Part shown: positions 43,101 through 51,976 of the stretch, one piece after another
Layout of the letters: every line of letters begins with the position of its first letter
How positions within the stretch are numbered: the first letter of the stretch is position 1
Source: Phycisphaeraceae bacterium
GTDB taxonomy: Bacteria > Planctomycetota > Phycisphaerae > Phycisphaerales > Phycisphaeraceae
Direction: 5' to 3'
DNA length: 54,789 nt
Assembly: GCA_002686995.1 (NCBI GenBank)
Contig: NYZC01000114.1
Coordinates: 1 to 54,789, forward strand
Made by a program: the position numbers and the translations under genes
The notes under the pieces: generated by a model
What the model was told of the DNA's origin: nothing
The model's input: the letters and a program-made list of their open reading frames with translations, nothing else
Databases searched by the model: none

Positions 43101-44078
43101 GCCGACCTGCGACCGGGCGTGAGCGATGCGCACGGCAGGCCCTGCGGCGTGTCGCCGCTGGACGAGGTGTTCGGGGTCACGCAGGACACGCACGCACCCG
43201 AGATCCGTACGGTGGCGATGAGCCTGCCCGGTGGCGGGGCGGCCGGGCCGGGAGCGGAGATTCGCTCGAAGGCGGACCTCTCGGTCAGGATTCGGAACGG
43301 TCGGGCCGAGGGTCGCGTGAAGGGGGACGTGCCGCTTCTGGTCCATCATGACTACGGCAGGGGGAGGGCGATCCTGCTGAATTTCGCCGTAGACCGGTAT
43401 CTCGAGCCCGGGAAGTCCGGGAAAGGCGACCACGTTTGGGGGCGGCAAGCCGTCGCGCTGCGCCGCAGCTTCAGGCATGCGATCCGGGACGTTCCGCTCG
43501 ATCGACCCGTGCGGTTGGCGCCGGAACTGGTCGGATTGCGGCATTACGTCTATCGCGTCGGACAGGCAGAGATCGTCGGGTTGCTCCGGAACGTTCCCGA
43601 AGACTGGGAGGCGTACGCGGGTCGCACGGCCCGGCCGCTCGCGTCCACCGACACGAGCGTGCAGATTGACGCGCCGGCGCACGTCTACGATGCACGGAAA
43701 GGACGATATCTCGGGCACGTCTCCGAGTGGACGGTGTCGGTGACGCCGGGGATTGCGAATGTGTATGCCATCCTTCCGTACGAGGTGACCGGAATCGGAG
43801 TCGAGGCTCCGGGGCGGGCGAAGCGGGGGGACCGGGTCCGTTACCGGGTGCGCATCGCTGCCGCCGGCCGTCCGGCACGCCACGTGCTGCACGTCTCGGT
43901 CTTCGGACCCGACGACTCGGAACGGCGCCACTACGCGATGAACGTGAACGCCGAGGGCGGGCAGTACGCCGGTCATGTGCCTCTTGCGATGAACGAGCGG
44001 CCAGGACCGTATCAGCTTGTCGTCACTGATGCGGCGACCGGTATCGAGGGCAGGACCGTCGTCATCGTCGAACCGTAG
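40137..44078 (+). CDS. Very large exported protein, GH42-like barrel with flanking domains
   Basis: 1313 residues from 40137, with GGGAAGGACG upstream. A signal peptide covers about residues 1-22 (AVALAIGLLLSFRMAAA). Domains in order: an alpha/beta ThuA-like or glutamine-amidotransferase-like part (about 50-280, ALFISHQNSMREVVE); two beta-sandwiches (300-520); a TIM barrel (530-900) with YFFDQEPCFSQPW (D653, E655), the CYCAYC cysteine cluster (C670, C672, C675) typical of GH42-type barrels, and WYCYYGD; a flavodoxin-like trimerisation domain (about 930-1090, LVLPWSQALSPEEVEAVRIF, GGTVLADLRPG); and C-terminal sandwiches. The function is probably a beta-galactosidase-like hydrolase of unknown linkage. 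A D-aminopeptidase gene follows by 67 bases. Confidence 0.8.
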   Translation: MKHAINAVALAIGLLLSFRMAAAAPQVPVVVDIGRQVHDSTREVVTPHIPWAVPYARGRLRALFISHQNSMREVVELAQRLDMDYEFFGSTGSMEPYYCRGGYYKGDEPGAKRARLERLLALDYDVIVLGNVWWTRYPRFARRAIIEKVSNGTGLIRIVTGHAGGSEDELIREAGRDSIPVPKTLAAGVPWQALPVFRDYRDDASLVANEIAASRHGKGRFVRLMGYKPGDHAIIAPGFVRDPLWHRWCDYWWIRNDIYRKPNPELAMPITDIRRLDVDYNFAWLIRVMLFAAQKEPLATVLDRGLIHQVPRENLAHVTFTVANRGPPDVTAEFALRDGDNHVLATGRRNALVPGTGGGTVSFPVSAIPAGTYFADLWIRRRGAVVGFGSKAIRVTSETRFRSVRLARDHFRRDEVIAGVLEIEDGKARAAGGSTLTLEIRQRDSHGRQVRRDSFAVRSPAHSRDGHVTFRFNLDPDRDPLTVWQFLEIDLLRGDALLDRRRVGFTLSDLHLDDTIRLGAWDLGRMSYTTFHVYDRLYGLGFDSTGRFIGPSGAYHDYFGIGPHSTFLVGRFEMATLANLRFMPPMARIADYGIAKWSGKTYLDHEKKRPLEVEPHVRYPCVNDPKYIAAMERRARQVVAHYGPHSTTEYFFDQEPCFSQPWHRGGEGVCYCAYCAAYHRDYLERTYGNVAAVNAEYGTDWEDFRDVRAVKLPEAKADRALGPQWVDYRLAMADSFSNFYQRLTDVVQSVQANARTGDAAPIYGGFRSGEAVDAWRFSRWTKVSFPYPRDTAQAQMDFADAGALVGRGCWWGPAWTRSREFAGWHPWNDLFEGANFWYCYYGDTSCLIANDLSVFSDLETRLEQFGEIKRGLGKLIHEADRGDSGVAILYSIASIHHWTLTEAWGDVDGGSARYGMLASETMAENYSAWMTLLTDAVGPFRFVSYRELADGFLEKRGFRMLVLPWSQALSPEEVEAVRIFVERGGTVLADLRPGVSDAHGRPCGVSPLDEVFGVTQDTHAPEIRTVAMSLPGGGAAGPGAEIRSKADLSVRIRNGRAEGRVKGDVPLLVHHDYGRGRAILLNFAVDRYLEPGKSGKGDHVWGRQAVALRRSFRHAIRDVPLDRPVRLAPELVGLRHYVYRVGQAEIVGLLRNVPEDWEAYAGRTARPLASTDTSVQIDAPAHVYDARKGRYLGHVSEWTVSVTPGIANVYAILPYEVTGIGVEAPGRAKRGDRVRYRVRIAAAGRPARHVLHVSVFGPDDSERRHYAMNVNAEGGQYAGHVPLAMNERPGPYQLVVTDAATGIEGRTVVIVEP

Positions 44079-44145
44079 CGGCAGCGCGATCCGAGGCCGT
44101 TAACGATGTATTCTTGAGACCGAGCAGAACAGGAGTACCCCTGCG

Positions 44146-44997
44146 ATGAAGATTCACATGATGACCGACCTGGAGTGCGTGGCCGGCGTGGTGACCGGGC
44201 CCGAGTACTGCCTGAGAGGACCGCAGAACAAGTACGGACGGACGGAAGGCGGGCGCTACTACGACCACGCCCGGCGCCTGGCGACCCTCGAGGTCAACGC
44301 CGCCGTCGACGGATTGCTCGAGGCCGGCGCGACGGACATCGTCATCTGCGACGGCCACGGCCACGGCGGTCTGGATGCCTCGCTCATTCACGAGCGGGCG
44401 CGGATTCTCATCGGGTTGCCCGCGATCGGCTACGGCATCGACGATTCGTTCGACGCCACGATCATGATCGGTCAGCACGCCATGGCCAACACCGACGGCG
44501 GCCACCTGTGCCACTCCGGCTCGTTCTCCCGCGACGCGTGGTTGCTCAACGGGCAGATCATCGGAGAGATCGGCCTGTTCATGCTCCGGGCCACTTGTCA
44601 CAACGTGCCGATGGTGATGATCAGTGGCGACGTGGCCGCCTGCGAGGAAGCGCGACAACTCGTGCCTTCCATCGAAACGGTCGCCGTGATCGAAGGCGTC
44701 AAGCGCGGGTCGACAAAGGGGATGACCACCAACCAGGCGCTCGATTTCAACGCGCCGGCCATCCACGTTTCACCGGAAATGTCGCGCAGCATGATTCGTG
44801 ACGCCGCGCGACGATGTCTGGACAAGATCGATTCCGTCGAGCGCTTCCGGGTGGACCCGCCCTACGAGATGGTGCGAATCACGCGACCCGACGACAACGG
44901 CACCGTGCTCCGCAGCGTCAACCGCGCGGATGACTTCCTGGCACTGGACGGGCAGAAGACCGATTACGAACCGGTTGACGCAGAGGCTCAAAACTGA
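44146..44997 (+). CDS. M55 family D-aminopeptidase (DppA-like)
   Basis: 283 residues behind AGGAG. The N-terminal MTDLEC places D8 and E10 exactly where DppA has its first zinc ligands, and DGHGHG and GQHAM provide the histidines. DppA enzymes release N-terminal D-amino acids from peptides such as D-Ala-D-Ala and are self-compartmentalising decamers. No signal peptide. Sharing a strand with the GH42-like gene, and with a beta-lactamase-like gene nearby, it raises the idea of turnover of wall-derived or amide-linked glycans. The EC in DLEC replaces the usual EG. Confidence 0.85.
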   Translation: MKIHMMTDLECVAGVVTGPEYCLRGPQNKYGRTEGGRYYDHARRLATLEVNAAVDGLLEAGATDIVICDGHGHGGLDASLIHERARILIGLPAIGYGIDDSFDATIMIGQHAMANTDGGHLCHSGSFSRDAWLLNGQIIGEIGLFMLRATCHNVPMVMISGDVAACEEARQLVPSIETVAVIEGVKRGSTKGMTTNQALDFNAPAIHVSPEMSRSMIRDAARRCLDKIDSVERFRVDPPYEMVRITRPDDNGTVLRSVNRADDFLALDGQKTDYEPVDAEAQN

Positions 44998-45075
44998 TTC
45001 GCCGAGCCGTCTTCAAGAGCCTGTCCAGGTCTGGTTCCAGTCCAGTGCTTGAATCGGGCCTGGCGGTTCATTCTG

Positions 45076-46617
45076 TCAGCTTGCCTCATCGTCGAACCGG
45101 AACGAGTACAGCTTCGCGTTCTCCATCCAGAAGTGGAGGCGCAGCGTTCGACTTGGGAAGGATGCGAGCGTCTCGGCGCCTTCCCAGGAAAGAACGTGAT
45201 CGAGGCTGTCGCCGCTGAAGGCGATCGACTTCTCGAAGCGGAACGCGGCCGGCCACTCGCCGTCGCGCACGCCCTCGCCTTCGCGCACGGCAACGCGAAT
45301 GAAGCCGTCGCCCGTCGTGCGTGCGTTGATCCGCAGCCGGCCCCCGGGATAAATCAGGGGTCGCGTGAGCAGGTAGCCGCCGTCGGCGCCGGCGTCGACC
45401 GAGACGAAGCCGTCGCGCCGCAGCGTGCCGACGCATACCGTCGCCCGGGCCGGGATTCCGGAAGGGCGATACCCGGGCGCGTGCAGCCGCTCGCGGCCGC
45501 CGTAGTACACCCGAATGTGGTCGTCCATCTCGATGATGTTGCCGATGCCCATCGCCGCGCCCCAGTCGTACGCGTTCAGGTGCGGCGGCGAGGTGGAAAT
45601 GAAATCGGGCTTCTCCGGGTGGCGATGCCACTCGATCCCGTCGCGGCTCCAGGTCAGCTCGGTGTCCATCGTGTTGTCGCGGCCGTCGCCGCGCTTGTGG
45701 GTCTCGGCGTGCGGGTGCGCCCAGAGCCGGCACAGCATGCCCAGGTACACGCCGTGGTACGGCGTGACGTGCATCGAGTAGTGGTACAGCGGGTCGTTCT
45801 CTTCGCGCCGAATGATGTTGACCGGCTGAGTCCAATCGACCAGGTCTCGGCTTTCGGAATAGGCGATGCGTCGCACTTCGCCGGCGTTGATCGTGGCCCG
45901 ACGGTACATCATGAACACGTCGCGGTCCGGGTTGTAGACGATGTTGTTGCCCGTGTCCGTCCGTCCGCACCAGACGGGGTTCTCCGGCGCGTCGGTCCAG
46001 TGAATCCCGTCTTCGCTGAAGGCGATGAGGTTCCGGTTGCCGTGGCCGCGCTCGGGGTTCACCAGGTCGTCGCCCATGAGGATGTCGCAGTAGACCATGG
46101 CGTAGCGGCCGCGGCCGTGCATGCGCTGCGGCAGGGCAAGGACGAACAGGTTGTCGGTGTAGCTTTCGACGAATATGCCGTTGGCCTTGCTTCCGTCGTG
46201 CTCGAACAGGCCCAGATCGGGACGGCGCCAGTCGAGACCGTCGTCGGATTCGAAGTACACGCCCCGCATGCTGCGGCGCGTCCTGGCGCCATCGCGTTTG
46301 GTGTCCTGCTCGTACGATGCGGGGATCCACAACCTGAACCGGCCGTCCGGTTCGCGCAGTACGGTGCCGAATGACGCGAACCAATCGCCTTCCGATGGAC
46401 GCGCCGGTTCGAGAATCGGGTTGTCCGGGTGCCTGGCCGGCTGGTGCACCGTGCGCCGCGTTCCGTTCAGGTCGTCCACGACGTGCCAGTCCATGAGCAG
46501 CTGGCGGCCGTGACCGACGTCGACCGCACCATGGGGCGCGATGCGGTGGGAGCCTCGGAGAGTCTGGATACCCCTGTCGAAGTTCTTCAGTGCGTAGTCG
46601 TAGGTTCGGAGGGCCAT
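45076..46617 (-). CDS. Five-bladed-propeller glycosidase-like protein, paralog 2
   Basis: 513 residues starting behind GGAAG at 46617; a longer frame to 46725 lacks a ribosome site. The opening GRQLLMDWHVVDDLNG, blade motifs FESDDGLDWRRP, FSEDGIHWTDAPENP, YSESRDLVDWTQP and SRDGIEWHRHP, and the closing LLTRPLIYPG and AKLYSFRF are shared with the 46906 protein, with identical total length (513). Similarity to GH32-like propellers is evident. No signal peptide. It is transcribed divergently from its paralog across a 288-bp gap containing a perfect tandem repeat. Confidence 0.8.
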   Translation of the reverse strand: MALRTYDYALKNFDRGIQTLRGSHRIAPHGAVDVGHGRQLLMDWHVVDDLNGTRRTVHQPARHPDNPILEPARPSEGDWFASFGTVLREPDGRFRLWIPASYEQDTKRDGARTRRSMRGVYFESDDGLDWRRPDLGLFEHDGSKANGIFVESYTDNLFVLALPQRMHGRGRYAMVYCDILMGDDLVNPERGHGNRNLIAFSEDGIHWTDAPENPVWCGRTDTGNNIVYNPDRDVFMMYRRATINAGEVRRIAYSESRDLVDWTQPVNIIRREENDPLYHYSMHVTPYHGVYLGMLCRLWAHPHAETHKRGDGRDNTMDTELTWSRDGIEWHRHPEKPDFISTSPPHLNAYDWGAAMGIGNIIEMDDHIRVYYGGRERLHAPGYRPSGIPARATVCVGTLRRDGFVSVDAGADGGYLLTRPLIYPGGRLRINARTTGDGFIRVAVREGEGVRDGEWPAAFRFEKSIAFSGDSLDHVLSWEGAETLASFPSRTLRLHFWMENAKLYSFRFDDEAS

Positions 46618-46658
46618 GGGGTTCTTCCAGGGAGGCGGAGCAGGTGTGTCGAAACGAC

Positions 46659-46686
46659 GACGATCGTACAATGACGATCGTACAAT
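46659..46686. promoter_or_regulatory. Perfect 14-bp tandem direct repeat in divergent promoter region
   Basis: GACGATCGTACAAT is repeated contiguously at 46659-46672 and 46673-46686. Each copy contains the palindrome CGATCG and a TACAAT that resembles a -10 hexamer. Lying between the two divergent paralogs, it could be a duplicated operator or paired promoter elements. Confidence 0.5.
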
Positions 46687-46905
46687 AATGAATGGGCATT
46701 GCAGATGTTTTGAGCTTTTGTGCACGTTCAGTCGCGATCGTCATCCTTGGACTGGCGCCGATTGCATCGTTGCTGGAGAAAAGCCGACCATCGACGATCC
46801 GTATGCCCGGCGAGATAGAGGCCTTCGGGCAGACGTGGGTCGTCGCCAGAGACAGTACGTTCGTGACGAAACGCAGTAGTCGGTCGTTCAGAAGTCGGAG
46901 AGCCA
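46687..46905. other. Remainder of divergent intergenic region
   Basis: I see no gene here. A short open frame from about 46692 shows a hydrophobic stretch (LSFCARSVAIVILGLAP) but no ribosome site, so it is not called. CGATC-containing words scattered at 46734 and 46793 echo the tandem repeat. Confidence 0.3.
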
Positions 46906-48447
46906 ATGCCAACGCTTCAAACGTACACCTATTCGCTGAGTGATATCGAGCGCCTGAAGGTGGGCATGCAGACGATGCGCGGCAACACGCGCCTGATCGC
47001 CGGCGAGCCCGTCCAGGTCGGTTCGACGCGTCAGCTGCTGATGGACAGGCACGTGGTGGACGACCTGAACGGGTGCGTGCGCCGCGTGCACGAGCCGGTC
47101 AAGCGCCGGGAAGGGCCGGTCATCGTGGCCGAGCATCCTTTCGAGGACGTGGGGCCGACCTCGTTCGGCACGGTGCTGCGCGATGCGCGCACCGGGCAGT
47201 ACCGGATGTGGACGTCGATTGGCGACATGCAGGTGATCAGGGAGAAGGGCAAGGGGGCGCCCGACGCGAAGCGCGGCCATTACTACGAGTCCGATGACGG
47301 TATCACGTGGCGGCGACCAGAGCTGGGCCTGTACGAGTGCCACGGGTCGAAGGCCAACAACGTCTTTCTGCAGGGCGGCATCGACGACCTGTTCGTGTTC
47401 GAGCTGCCCGAGCGCCTCCGCGACCGCGGCCGGTACGCCATGGTCCATTCCGACTTGCTGCGCGAACCACCGGATCCGGCCATGCATCGCGCCAAGCATG
47501 CGCTGGTGTTCAGCGACGACGGCGTACACTGGACCGACGCGCCGGAGAACCCGATCTTCTACGGGCGCAGCGATACGAACAACTGCGTCGTGTACAACCC
47601 GGACCGCGACGTGTTCATGTGGTATCGCCGCGCGACCGTCAGCGCGGGTGAGGTGCGGCGCATCGCGTACAGCGAGAGCCGGGATCTGCTCGCATGGACG
47701 CAGCCGATCAACCTGATGGGGCACGACGAGCTGGATCCGATCTATCTGTACGGCATGCCGGTGAGCCGATACAACGGCCTCGTCCTCGGCTATCTGTTCC
47801 GCCTGCATATCCATCCGCGCTTCCAGGCGGGCGAAACGCTGCCCGACGGGAGTGACGGCAAGATGGACACGGAGCTGGCGTGGAGCCGCGACGGCGTGAC
47901 GTGGGAGCGTCACGCGCTGCGGCCTGTGTTCATTCGCAACTCGCCGCCGTGCGATGATTCGTACGACTGGGGTTTCGCCCAGGGTATGGCGAACCTGATC
48001 GAGGACGGTGACGAAGTGCGGGTGTACTACGGCGGCCGGGCGTACCTGCACAGTCCGGCCCGCGCGTTCAGCGATCCGATGCGTCGGGGCATCTGCCTGG
48101 CCACGTTGAAGCGCGACCGGTTCGTCTCGATTCACGGTGACGATGATGGCGGGTTCATGCTCACCCGGCCCATGGTCTGCCCGCCGGGCGCGAGCGCACT
48201 GCACGTCAACGCGGCGACCGAAGGCGATGGCTTCATCAGGGTCGCCGTGCGCGAAGGCGAAGGGGCCCGCGACGGCGAGTGGCCCGACGGATGGCACTTC
48301 GATCAGTCCGTGCCGTTCAGCGGTGACAGCCTCGACGACGTCATGTGCTGGAACAATGCCGCTTCGCTCGGCGCCTTCGGCGGCAGGACGATTCGCCTGC
48401 ACTTCTGGCTGGAGAACGCGCACCTTTACTCGTTCTGGTTCTCCTGA
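46906..48447 (+). CDS. Five-bladed-propeller glycosidase-like protein, paralog 3
   Basis: 513 residues behind GGAG. Full-length paralog of the divergent 45076 protein: opening RQLLMDRHVVDDLNGCVRR, blades ESDDGITWRRP, FSDDGVHWTDAPENP, YSESRDLLAWTQP and SRDGVTWERHALRP, a VYYGGRAYLHS strand, and the closing FMLTRPMVCPPG and AHLYSFWF. The conserved APENPIFYG/WCG substrate-side strand is shared by both. No signal peptide. It converges with the beta-lactamase-like gene only 17 bases downstream. Confidence 0.8.
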   Translation: MPTLQTYTYSLSDIERLKVGMQTMRGNTRLIAGEPVQVGSTRQLLMDRHVVDDLNGCVRRVHEPVKRREGPVIVAEHPFEDVGPTSFGTVLRDARTGQYRMWTSIGDMQVIREKGKGAPDAKRGHYYESDDGITWRRPELGLYECHGSKANNVFLQGGIDDLFVFELPERLRDRGRYAMVHSDLLREPPDPAMHRAKHALVFSDDGVHWTDAPENPIFYGRSDTNNCVVYNPDRDVFMWYRRATVSAGEVRRIAYSESRDLLAWTQPINLMGHDELDPIYLYGMPVSRYNGLVLGYLFRLHIHPRFQAGETLPDGSDGKMDTELAWSRDGVTWERHALRPVFIRNSPPCDDSYDWGFAQGMANLIEDGDEVRVYYGGRAYLHSPARAFSDPMRRGICLATLKRDRFVSIHGDDDGGFMLTRPMVCPPGASALHVNAATEGDGFIRVAVREGEGARDGEWPDGWHFDQSVPFSGDSLDDVMCWNNAASLGAFGGRTIRLHFWLENAHLYSFWFS

Positions 48448-48464
48448 GTTAGTCCGCATCCATA

Positions 48465-49379
48465 TCAGTTCAGCGCCTCGGGGCACAACGAGCCCACGAC
48501 CTGTCTTGACAGCTCGGCGATCAGCTCGCGTCCGGGACGGGCCTCGCCCTCCTCGACCGCGAGCGTCAGGACCGAGATGATCAGCGGGCGCCCGGGCAGC
48601 TCGACGATCCCCACGTCGGCGCGGATCCGTGCGCTCTGGCCATGCTTGTGGGCGACGGGGATCTTCGGATCCAGGTGGCGCGGAATCATCCCCCGGTGAG
48701 CGCAGCGGTGGAGCATGTCGAGCATCTGCTTCGACGCGGCCGGATTCAGCAGTTTTCCGGCCCGCATCCGCTCGAGCATGTCGGCCATGTCGCGGGCGCT
48801 GGTCACGTTGTTGTGCTCTCGATCGGTGTAGGCCGGCCCGTCGAAATCGATCCCGCCGTCCCGGACCCGGATTTCGCCGATCGCGTCGTTCTCGTCGTTG
48901 ATCGGTGCGTCGCCCAGGCCGATCGCGAGATAGTGCCAGCGGCCGATGGGCATGCAGACGCGCGTGTCGGCGAAGCCCAGAGCGTCCATGGTCCGGTTGA
49001 TCGATTCGAGGCCGATCACATCCAGAATCAGGTCGGTCGCGACGTCGTGGCTGTGGACGATCATGCGCTCGCACAGGTCGAGCAGCGACCACGTCGTGCC
49101 GACGGCGCAGTCATCGACGTGCGTGCCGTGGCGGCAGAGGCCGCGGTGGATCCGGTGGCGGTCGTCGAACCGGTGCATGCCGGCCTCGACCTGGCGGAAC
49201 AGCTCGACCATGATCGGCACCTTGAAGACGCTGGCGGTCGGAAAGCGGTGGTCCGCTTCGCGGGCGCAGGTGCGTCCGTCGGCAAGGTCCCGGATGACGA
49301 CGCCCGCCCGGCCGGGGAAAGCCGCGAGCATCTCGTCGAGCTTTCGCTCGGGCAGAGACGGGGAAGGACGATGAGCCAT
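48465..49379 (-). CDS. Class A beta-lactamase-like serine hydrolase, cytosolic
   Basis: 304 residues from 49379 (49394 also possible). The active-site SxxK is S50-V-F-K53 in PTASVFKVPIM, followed by a SHD triad (HSHDVATDLIL) in the SDN position and KHG in place of KTG near the end (AHKHGQSA). A helical domain sits between them. The lack of a signal peptide argues against a secreted antibiotic-resistance enzyme, whose substrates are periplasmic. A cytosolic esterase, amidase or peptidase role is more likely. It is divergent from the lyase-like gene, with repeat words (GGACCCTGAACACCGAATCC) in the 171-bp gap. Confidence 0.75.
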   Translation of the reverse strand: MAHRPSPSLPERKLDEMLAAFPGRAGVVIRDLADGRTCAREADHRFPTASVFKVPIMVELFRQVEAGMHRFDDRHRIHRGLCRHGTHVDDCAVGTTWSLLDLCERMIVHSHDVATDLILDVIGLESINRTMDALGFADTRVCMPIGRWHYLAIGLGDAPINDENDAIGEIRVRDGGIDFDGPAYTDREHNNVTSARDMADMLERMRAGKLLNPAASKQMLDMLHRCAHRGMIPRHLDPKIPVAHKHGQSARIRADVGIVELPGRPLIISVLTLAVEEGEARPGRELIAELSRQVVGSLCPEALN

Positions 49380-49550
49380 GGGTGAAGGGAGCATCACCCA
49401 ACGCGTCTTCAACCGCAACCTTGAACGCCGGACCCTGAACACCGAATCCGACCCTTGTCGTCGGAGACCGACTGGTACAGCCGGCCCGGCACGGGTGATT
49501 GACTCGGCGTTTGCCCGCCAATAGATTCGCCTTGGCAAGGCAGCTTCATC

Positions 49551-51890
49551 ATGACGAATGAAGACTCAATCGAGTTGACGGCCGTCGAGCCAGGCGGCAC
49601 CGACCGGGTCGGTTTCCCGCTCACCGTCGGAATCCCGTTCGCCAGGGGTGTCCTGGGGCCCGGCGAGCCGGTGGCCATTCTCGACAGCGGCGGCGCGGCG
49701 CGACCCGTGCAGGCCCGGCCGCTCGAAGCGCATGACGACCGAAGCGTCCGCTGGCTGCTTCTGGATTACCAGTCAGACTTCACGGCGTTTGCTCCCAGCA
49801 CGTGCCGGCTGGTGATCGGCCGGGAGAGCCCCGAACCGACAGCGGGACGTCGCATCGAGACGCGGGACCATGACGAACGGCTCGTCATGGACAACGGCGT
49901 CATCGAGCTGGAGATGGACCGCGCGCGGTGCCGCCCGTTGCTGCGCCTCGGCCGTGGGGGCGCGACCGTCGGTGAAGGGGGTCTCGACTTCCGCCTCATC
50001 GATACGGAGGGCCGCGAATTCTGTGCGTGCCACGACAGCGACTGTTCGTTCGAGATCGAGGAGTCGGGACCGATGCGGTGGCTCGTGCGCTGGGAAGGCA
50101 CGCATCGCAGCGAGGACGGGCAGGGGCACTTCGACTTCCTGGTGCGCGTCACGGTTTACGCGGGCCAGCCGTTCGTGCGGGTCGATCACACGTTTTTCAA
50201 TCGTCTGGATCCGGATATCACGTCGATCGGGCGACTGGCCGCACGCCTGCCGTTCCGACTGGGAAGCGACCTGCGCTACACGGTCGCGGACGTCTACCGC
50301 CGGCCGACGACTTTCGAGACGGATGAGCCGGCGCGCCTCGAGCAGTACGCAGCCGGGCACTTCCGCATCGTGGCGAAGGACGGTCGGGTGCTCAGGGAAG
50401 TCCGCAACAACTCGATGGGCTGGATCAGCGCCGGGGGCAGTGACCAAGGCGTGATGCTGGCGGGCCGGAACTTCTGGCAGAATTACCCGAAGGCGATCGC
50501 GGCCGATTCGGACGGTATCGGCTGCGACCTGATTCCCGACCGCGGCGACCCGTTCGCGATTCCGCGGGGGATGGCCAGGACGCACACCTTCTTCCTCTCG
50601 TTCCACGACGGGACTGCGGACGCGACGCGGCTGGTGGACATGGCCTACTCGATGCAGCGCTGGCCCATGCCCGCCGCCCCCAGCGCGTATTACCAGCAGA
50701 GCGGACAGCTATGGGATTTCTTCGCATACCATCCGCGGTCCTACCCACGGCTCGAATCGGCGCTGCGGAAGTTCTACGAATCTGATTCGCATCACTGGCT
50801 CTACGAGCCGAGGGACAAGCTGGCCGGCAAAGCCTACGGGCTCAAGCACTACGGTGACTATTTCCAGGCCCGCACGAATACGCCGCCCGAGCCCGACGAC
50901 CCTCGGGCCTACTATCACAACAACGAGTACGACGTGCCCCACGTCCTGGCCGTGATGTTCCTGCGCAGCCGGGAGATCGTGAAGTGGTGGGGCGCCGAGG
51001 CGCACGCCCTTCACATGATGGACGTCGATACGTGCCATCACGCGGTCGAGGACGGGCGATACGACCACTCGGGTCCGTTCTGGCTGCGCGACGGTCAGTA
51101 CCGCCACTGCTATCAGCATGTCGGCGGGATTCAAACGCCCGAAGATCCGGAGCACATCAGCGCGGGCGGCAGCCACACGTTCGGGGAGGGCCTGGTCGAT
51201 CTGTATCACCTCACGGGCGACCGTCGCTATTTCGACGTGGCCCGGGGATACGCCCGGAACCTGGCCCGGACGATCAACCATTACGAACCGGTCGGGGTCG
51301 GGCGCATCGCCGGCTGGGCGCTGCTTGTCATGGGCGCCGTGCAGATGGCCGAACCCGACGACGATGTCGCCCGCGAGGCGAACGTCATGATCGACAGGAT
51401 CATCTCGCAGCAACAGGGAGAAGGGGGCATCCTGGAAGCGAATTTCCACGTTCGCGCATTCGAGGACCGCAAGATTCACCTTTGCATGCGCGGCCTGATC
51501 AAGTGGCATCAGGCGACGAATTGCGACAAGACCAAAAAGCTGATCCTCGATCTGATGGAGGCGTACCTGGACATGGGCCTGTTGGACGAGGGGATGCCGC
51601 TTTATTCAACGTGGCCGGAACACAGCAAGCCGACGACGCCGAGCCAGGGGTTCGCCAACCTGGAATCCCTGGCGTACGCCTACGATCTCGGCGGCGACCG
51701 GCGGTTCATCGATGCCGGCATCCCCGCGCTGTGCGACTGCGTGCAGTGGCTCAACCAGCCGGAAACGATCAAGGGCTTCGACCATTTCGAGCGCGTGCTG
51801 CGCGGCCCGTGGCGCTTCATGGCCATCGCGCACGACCTGGGCCTGCTGGCGAGGGTGCCCGGTGCGGGCGAGTGGTTGTTGCCGACCTGA
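49551..51890 (+). CDS. PcRGLX/YetA-like exo-polysaccharide lyase-type protein
   Basis: 779 residues, no signal peptide. The N-terminal RIFT-barrel/sandwich has the family sequence GFPLTVGIPFARGVLGPGE, then VQARPLEAHDDRSVRWLLL. A central sandwich (about 130-370, MDNGVIELEMD, VTVYAGQPFVRVDHTFFNR) precedes a C-terminal alpha/alpha toroid (about 380-770, HYGDYFQART, NEYDVPHVLAVMF, GSHTFGEGLVDLYHLTGDRRYFDVA, PWRFMAIAHDLG). This is the layout of exo-rhamnogalacturonan lyases (PL26-like) and YetA. Such lyases make unsaturated uronides from rhamnose-uronic acid polymers. The absence of a leader means it would act on imported oligosaccharides. The amidohydrolase gene follows by 86 bases. Confidence 0.7.
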   Translation: MTNEDSIELTAVEPGGTDRVGFPLTVGIPFARGVLGPGEPVAILDSGGAARPVQARPLEAHDDRSVRWLLLDYQSDFTAFAPSTCRLVIGRESPEPTAGRRIETRDHDERLVMDNGVIELEMDRARCRPLLRLGRGGATVGEGGLDFRLIDTEGREFCACHDSDCSFEIEESGPMRWLVRWEGTHRSEDGQGHFDFLVRVTVYAGQPFVRVDHTFFNRLDPDITSIGRLAARLPFRLGSDLRYTVADVYRRPTTFETDEPARLEQYAAGHFRIVAKDGRVLREVRNNSMGWISAGGSDQGVMLAGRNFWQNYPKAIAADSDGIGCDLIPDRGDPFAIPRGMARTHTFFLSFHDGTADATRLVDMAYSMQRWPMPAAPSAYYQQSGQLWDFFAYHPRSYPRLESALRKFYESDSHHWLYEPRDKLAGKAYGLKHYGDYFQARTNTPPEPDDPRAYYHNNEYDVPHVLAVMFLRSREIVKWWGAEAHALHMMDVDTCHHAVEDGRYDHSGPFWLRDGQYRHCYQHVGGIQTPEDPEHISAGGSHTFGEGLVDLYHLTGDRRYFDVARGYARNLARTINHYEPVGVGRIAGWALLVMGAVQMAEPDDDVAREANVMIDRIISQQQGEGGILEANFHVRAFEDRKIHLCMRGLIKWHQATNCDKTKKLILDLMEAYLDMGLLDEGMPLYSTWPEHSKPTTPSQGFANLESLAYAYDLGGDRRFIDAGIPALCDCVQWLNQPETIKGFDHFERVLRGPWRFMAIAHDLGLLARVPGAGEWLLPT

Positions 51891-51976
51891 ATCGTGAGAG
51901 GCTCATCCTCAATGACGGCCGGCACGACGATATGATACGCCTTGGCAGGGTGAGCGCATGCCAAGAGGGACCGGCG

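Noticed and set aside
46692-46943. Short hydrophobic frame between the divergent propeller genes
   Set aside because: No ribosome site and the frame overlaps the real gene's start; probably chance.
45076-48447. GH32 fructosidase call for the propeller genes
   Set aside because: Only the general propeller pattern and an opening block are seen; the fructosidase WMNDPNG motif is absent, so a substrate is not assigned.
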